A model generated the notes under the pieces. The model was given only the letters and a program-made list of their open reading frames with translations. It searched no databases and was not told the origin of the DNA. From NCBI RefSeq assembly GCF_042650125.1, contig NZ_JBHSAP010000015.1:248001-312000 (forward strand): 64,000 nt of DNA, written 5' to 3'. Both the position numbers and the translations under genes were made by a program. Shown piece after piece: positions 60,147 through 64,000 of this stretch (positions within the stretch are counted from its first letter, which is position 1; every line of letters starts with the position of its first letter). This DNA is from Salinithrix halophila. Its GTDB lineage: Bacteria > Bacillota > Bacilli > Thermoactinomycetales > DSM-45169.

Positions 60147-61426
60147 TCGCGATCGTTAAACCGGAAGAGCTGTCCATTCGCCGGGATGAAGAAGCGGCCA
60201 GTTCAAAGGAAGAACAGGCTGTTCGGGATATCATTGCCAGGGTCAGGCAAGTGGGGGACACCGCTCTGCGGGATCTCACGGTTCGCTTTGACCAGGTGGA
60301 ACTGGCCTCCTTTGAGGTAGGGGAAGCAGAGTTTTCTCAAGCCAGCACACAGATCTCGGAGGAATTTCTAGAAGCCCTTACCGAGGCGGCGGGAAGGATT
60401 CGCCGCTACCATGAACGACAAAGGCAAAACTCCTGGATTGAAGCGGAGGAGGACGGTAGCGTTCTGGGCCAGTTGGCTCGTCCGCTGGGACGTGTCGGCC
60501 TCTATATCCCCGGTGGCCGGGCAGTTTATCCCTCGACGGTACTGATGACCGCAATTCCGGCGGCTGTCGCCGGAGTGGAAGAAATCGTCATGGTAACCCC
60601 TCCTCGTTCCGATGGAACGGTGCCAGCTCCTACCCTGGCGGCTGCTCACGCAGCCGGTGTCACCCGTGTTTTCAAGCTGGGAGGCGCCCAAGCTGTCGCA
60701 GCCCTGGCCTATGGGACGGAGAGTGTTCCCCGTGTGGACAAGATTGTCGGACCGGGTAACGCTTATGTCGCTTGTGCCAAACGGTTGGTATATGGCCAGG
60801 TGGATATCGACTCGATTGCCGGGCCCAGTGAGATCGTGGTGGTAGCGGATGAATCCGCCGACCCTGTCTTTGTAGCGGCGGATCTCCTTTCCCAGGCGGA
60901 GCACGATCCGATGGCGTCCGCGGTCCTGATCACCTCTTCCCGAGAATTGGCTGCATCAGTGACCCGGGAGTTGGAATCCCAGTGTGAGCGTCTCGAACGG
61001 AAACAGATTGCTGCTGCTTCCCTAAGGGATCATGGGGCGATTTGCTTGACCGACACACTTGATGAGGCCGTGGAAATCGCCAACCGCCTGGCCCCCGAAC
61101 ATTTGGAGTTGATGGTCCGGTCTCCCTGGGATTGGGTCGGGCGGGTAAAAAATGCCGGTGCTCTGTTCCTGGGACCTTGGAGTCCTGAACCGGTCGGGGA
61201 TTATTTTGCCGGCCCCAATCACGTCCTACCTACCAATGGGACCGCCCGTTTCTTCTCCCCGCTTTCCGTGGACGATTTTACGAAGAAAACCAGTCTAATC
61301 GCCTATAGTCGAGAAGCTCTCTTCCGAGACGGCAAATCAGTCATCACCCTGGCTGAGGCGGAAGGGTTGACCGCCCACGCGGCATCCATCCAGGCGCGTA
61401 TGGAGAAAGGGGAAAACCATGAGTAA
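60143..61426 (+). CDS. hisD: Histidinol dehydrogenase
   Basis: The 427-residue zinc enzyme makes the last two oxidations, histidinol to histidine. Signature IPGGRAVYPSTVLMTAIPAAVAGV and the active-site segment VDSIAGPSEIVVVAD are present; SQAEHDPMASAVL holds metal and catalytic residues. Start ATG 60143 overlaps hisG by 4 bases; the stop overlaps hisB by 8. Confidence 0.96.
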   Translation: MIAIVKPEELSIRRDEEAASSKEEQAVRDIIARVRQVGDTALRDLTVRFDQVELASFEVGEAEFSQASTQISEEFLEALTEAAGRIRRYHERQRQNSWIEAEEDGSVLGQLARPLGRVGLYIPGGRAVYPSTVLMTAIPAAVAGVEEIVMVTPPRSDGTVPAPTLAAAHAAGVTRVFKLGGAQAVAALAYGTESVPRVDKIVGPGNAYVACAKRLVYGQVDIDSIAGPSEIVVVADESADPVFVAADLLSQAEHDPMASAVLITSSRELAASVTRELESQCERLERKQIAAASLRDHGAICLTDTLDEAVEIANRLAPEHLELMVRSPWDWVGRVKNAGALFLGPWSPEPVGDYFAGPNHVLPTNGTARFFSPLSVDDFTKKTSLIAYSREALFRDGKSVITLAEAEGLTAHAASIQARMEKGENHE

Positions 61427-62009
61427 GCGCATGGCATCCATCCAACGAAAAACGAAGGAAACCCAAATTGAGTTGACCGTCAATCTGGACGGTAGCGGAA
61501 AGACGGAGTTTTCCACCGGCGTTCCTTTTCTGGAGCACATGATGGACTTGTTCGCGAAGCATGGACTCTTTGACCTGAAGATAACGGCTCGGGGAGACAA
61601 CGAAGTCGACGATCATCATACAGCGGAGGATATCGCCATCTGCTTAGGCTCTGCGATCCGGGAAGCCTTGGGCGATAAAACAGGAATTCGTCGTTATGGA
61701 CAGGCCTGGGTGCCGATGGACGAATCCCTCGGCCAGGTCATCCTGGACTTGTCCAATCGGCCTCATCTGGAGTTTCGAGCGGATTTCCCGAGCCAACGGG
61801 TCGGTGCTTTCGATACCGAACTTGTACATGAATTCTTCTGGAAACTAGCATTGGAAGCACGCATGAATCTACACGTGATCCTTCATTATGGCCGTAACAC
61901 CCACCACATGATCGAGTCTCTGTTCAAAGCTCTGGGACGGGCCCTCGATGAAGCGGTCCAAGTGGATCCCCGGGTCACATCCGTTCCTTCTTCCAAGGGG
62001 GTGCTTTAA
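61419..62009 (+). CDS. hisB: Imidazoleglycerol-phosphate dehydratase
   Basis: The 196-residue enzyme dehydrates IGP. Duplicated manganese motifs are FLEHMMDLFAKHGLFDL, DDHHTAEDIAI and the later NTHHMIESLFKALGRAL. It is monofunctional, without the HisB phosphatase half found in enterics. It ends one base before hisH. Confidence 0.96.
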   Translation: MSKRMASIQRKTKETQIELTVNLDGSGKTEFSTGVPFLEHMMDLFAKHGLFDLKITARGDNEVDDHHTAEDIAICLGSAIREALGDKTGIRRYGQAWVPMDESLGQVILDLSNRPHLEFRADFPSQRVGAFDTELVHEFFWKLALEARMNLHVILHYGRNTHHMIESLFKALGRALDEAVQVDPRVTSVPSSKGVL

Positions 62010-62010
62010 C

Positions 62011-62634
62011 GTGATCGCCATTATCGATTACGGGATGGGCAACCTCTACAGTGTCAGTCAAGCGCTGTCGCGGATGGGCTTTCAATCCTGCATCACGGAT
62101 GACCCAGCAGTCATTCGTGATGCTGACGGCGTGATCCTGCCGGGCGTCGGCGCTTTCGGCGATGCGATGATGGAGTTAAACAAGCGGAATCTGGTGGAAG
62201 TCATCCGGGAAATCGTTCTGACGGAGAATAAACCCTTTCTCGGCATCTGTCTGGGTATGCAACTCCTATTTACCAGCAGTGATGAGTACGGATACCACCA
62301 AGGTCTTCATCTCCTGCCGGGTCATGTGAAGAAGTTTGAGGGGGATTATCATATACCCCACATTGGTTGGAACGCGCTCCGTTTCATGGGGCCTCATCCC
62401 CTCTTGAAAGAGGTAGAGGAGGGGTATGTCTATTTTGTCCATTCCTTCTTTGTGGTTCCGGACAATTCCGAAGACGTGTTGGCGGTGACGGATTATTACC
62501 AAGATGTACCGGCGGTCGTGGGGCGGAATCGATTGTTCGGGATGCAGTTCCATCCGGAAAAAAGCGGCGACGTAGGGCAACAGCTCTTAAAACGTTTTGC
62601 CAGCCTGTGTATCAGGGAGGCGTCCACACGATGA
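62011..62634 (+). CDS. hisH: Imidazole glycerol phosphate synthase, glutaminase subunit
   Basis: The 207-residue class I amidotransferase feeds ammonia to HisF. Nucleophile Cys lies in FLGICLGMQLLF and His/Glu in GMQFHPEKSG. IIDYGMGNLYSVSQAL is the usual start. GTG 62011 follows AAGGGGGTG; the stop overlaps hisA by 4 bases. Confidence 0.96.
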   Translation: MIAIIDYGMGNLYSVSQALSRMGFQSCITDDPAVIRDADGVILPGVGAFGDAMMELNKRNLVEVIREIVLTENKPFLGICLGMQLLFTSSDEYGYHQGLHLLPGHVKKFEGDYHIPHIGWNALRFMGPHPLLKEVEEGYVYFVHSFFVVPDNSEDVLAVTDYYQDVPAVVGRNRLFGMQFHPEKSGDVGQQLLKRFASLCIREASTR

Positions 62635-63380
62635 ATTTTACTCTGTATCCTGCGATTGACCTTCGGGGTGGACAATGTGTCCGTCTCTTTCAGGGAGATT
62701 ATGATGCTGAAACTGTCTATGATAAGGATCCGGTTGCTGTTGCCCGCCGATGGGTAGAACAGGGAGCGGAATGGCTTCATGTTGTCGACCTGGACGCCGC
62801 TCGCTCCGGAGAACCGGTCAATTTGCCTGTGATCCGGGAGGTTGTTTCGGCGATAGAGGTGCCTATTCAGGTGGGGGGTGGCGTCCGGGACATGGATCGG
62901 CTGGAGGCCCTCCTTGACCTGGGTGTCGCCCGCGTCGTGATCGGATCGGCGGCGATCGATGATCCGGATTTTGTCCAAGCGGCCCTCGCCCGTCATGGGG
63001 ACCAGATTGCCCTCGGACTGGATGCGAGAAACGGGCGGGTTGCCACCCACGGCTGGTTGGATGACTCGGAAGTGTTGGCCGAAGATCTGGCCCAAAAGAT
63101 GGTGTCGCTCGGGGCGGAGACCTTCATCTTTACGGATATCTCCCGGGATGGGACCCTCTCCGGCCCCAACATTCCTGCTGTCCGGAACTTGGCCTTAGCT
63201 ACCGGGAAAAAGGTGATCGCCTCCGGCGGGGTTAAATCCGTTTCCAATTTACTGGAACTTTCCCGCTACCGAGTGGAAGGAGTGGAGGGAGCCATTGTGG
63301 GGAAGGCCCTCTACACAGGGGACGTCGAACTCTCCGAAGCACTGAGCGCCGTAAAAGGGAGGGGAACCGATGATCACTAA
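62631..63380 (+). CDS. hisA: Phosphoribosylformimino-5-aminoimidazole carboxamide ribotide isomerase
   Basis: The 249-residue TIM barrel isomerises ProFAR. LYPAIDLRGGQCVRLFQGDYD has the catalytic base Asp, GGGVRDMDRLEALLDLGVARVVIGSAA the phosphate site, and FTDISRDGTLSGPN the catalytic acid region. ATG 62631 follows GGGAGG and overlaps hisH by 4 bases. Confidence 0.96.
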   Translation: MNFTLYPAIDLRGGQCVRLFQGDYDAETVYDKDPVAVARRWVEQGAEWLHVVDLDAARSGEPVNLPVIREVVSAIEVPIQVGGGVRDMDRLEALLDLGVARVVIGSAAIDDPDFVQAALARHGDQIALGLDARNGRVATHGWLDDSEVLAEDLAQKMVSLGAETFIFTDISRDGTLSGPNIPAVRNLALATGKKVIASGGVKSVSNLLELSRYRVEGVEGAIVGKALYTGDVELSEALSAVKGRGTDDH

Positions 63381-64000
63381 ACGGATCATCCCTTGCCTCG
63401 ATGTCAAAGACGGGCGGGTGGTCAAAGGAGTCTCTTTCGTTAATCTCCGAGATGCGGGAGATCCTGTCGAATTGGCTTCCCTCTATGATCGGGCGGGTGC
63501 GGACGAGCTAATTTTTCTGGACATCTCCGCTTCCCATGAAGGGCGCAAGACGATGGTGGATGTGGTTCGCTCTGCCGCGGGTACGCTACGTATTCCTTTT
63601 ACTGTCGGAGGCGGGATCGGCTCAGTAGAGGATATGAGAGAGATTCTGCGTGCCGGTGCGGATAAAGTGTCGATCAATACCGCCGCTATCCATAACCCCG
63701 ACTTGATTGAAGCGGGGGCTCGCCGGTTCGGCAGTCAGTGCATCGTCGTTGCTATGGATGCCCGTTGGGATGAAGAGGAGGAAGACTGGGTCGTATACAG
63801 CCATGGTGGACGAAAGCGGACGGATCGCCGGGCGGTGGATTGGGCGATGGAAGCCGCCCGACGCGGTGCTGGAGAGATTCTCCTTACCAGCATGGATCAG
63901 GACGGACAAAAAAGCGGTTTCGACCTTCCTCTCAACCGTGCGGTCGCTTCGGAAGTGTGCATACCGGTTATTGCTTCTGGGGGTGCCGGCACCGAGGAAG
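63370..64000 (+). CDS. hisF: Imidazole glycerol phosphate synthase, cyclase subunit (5' part)
   Basis: The first 210 codons are present; the gene runs off the window. MITKRIIPCLDVKDGRVVKGVSF has the catalytic Asp, FTVGGGIGSVEDMREILRAGADKVSINTAA a phosphate site, and EILLTSMDQDGQKSGFD the second catalytic Asp. It overlaps hisA by 11 bases. hisI/hisE would be expected just beyond. Confidence 0.96.
   Translation, partial: MITKRIIPCLDVKDGRVVKGVSFVNLRDAGDPVELASLYDRAGADELIFLDISASHEGRKTMVDVVRSAAGTLRIPFTVGGGIGSVEDMREILRAGADKVSINTAAIHNPDLIEAGARRFGSQCIVVAMDARWDEEEEDWVVYSHGGRKRTDRRAVDWAMEAARRGAGEILLTSMDQDGQKSGFDLPLNRAVASEVCIPVIASGGAGTEE

Noticed and set aside
1..64000. tRNA, rRNA, CRISPR array, insertion sequence, T-box or other named riboswitch
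   Set aside because: No sequence with the needed repeats, stems or conserved cores was seen on reading.

Overview
The window is bacterial chromosome, about 54% GC by impression. It has strong AGGAGG ribosome binding sites, frequent GTG/TTG starts and Rho-independent terminators between most units. Gene content and synteny point to a spore-forming-type Firmicute: argD-carAB-argF, ftsEX-CwlO-like hydrolase-ctp-minJ-csbA-uvrBA, hprK-lgt-ppaX-yvoF and hisZGDBHAF. The GC level, short HisG with HisZ, class 2 PyrD and an M9 collagenase suggest a Thermoactinomycetaceae-like member of Bacillales; this placement is inference. No rRNA, tRNA, CRISPR array or insertion sequence was recognised.

Layout. 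1-5.9 kb: end of an arginine operon (argD, carA, carB, argF). 6.1-8.6 kb: a four-gene unit related to enterobacterial yjfC/yjfL/yjfM (ATP-grasp amide ligase family, DUF350 membrane protein, acidic lipoprotein) plus an unrecognised 149-residue protein. 8.7-10.4 kb: an acyl-CoA thioesterase that seems to start at AUC, a decayed S66 LD-carboxypeptidase and an SRPBCC protein. 10.4-13.1 kb: argGH with a promoter and candidate ARG box. 13.2-17.8 kb: accessory region with a four-gene ABC exporter operon, two unknown small proteins and an AT-rich HTH/membrane pair. 18.2-29.4 kb: cell-wall and division genes (ftsE, ftsX, M23 hydrolase, S41 protease, MinJ-like) followed by SOS-controlled uvrBA. 29.5-42.4 kb: a collagen/hydroxyproline locus. 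42.6-46 kb: CDP-alcohol phosphotransferase, small stress protein, a class D beta-lactamase remnant, gnd and a YvlD-like membrane protein. 46-51.6 kb: PucR-type regulator, MsmX-type ATPase, hprK, lgt, ppaX, yvoF. 51.7-58.2 kb: TetR/RND efflux pair, an SgrR N-domain protein, pyrD and a HAM1-type NTPase. 58.2-64 kb: histidine operon, cut by the window edge in hisF.

The most interesting region is 30.0-42.4 kb. It encodes every enzyme of the trans-4-hydroxy-L-proline to 2-oxoglutarate route: a 2-epimerase, a multi-subunit D-hydroxyproline dehydrogenase (two FAD subunits, a 2Fe-2S subunit and a BFD-like subunit), a DapA-family deaminase and 2-oxoglutarate semialdehyde dehydrogenase. It also encodes a sigma-54 activator with a PAS domain. 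Each of the three transcription units has a well-spaced -24/-12 (GG-N10-GC) promoter. A secreted M9 collagenase lies directly downstream, so the locus reads as a collagen-to-2-oxoglutarate module. It also carries a second proline-racemase paralogue in which both catalytic cysteines are replaced, so it should do something other than epimerise proline.
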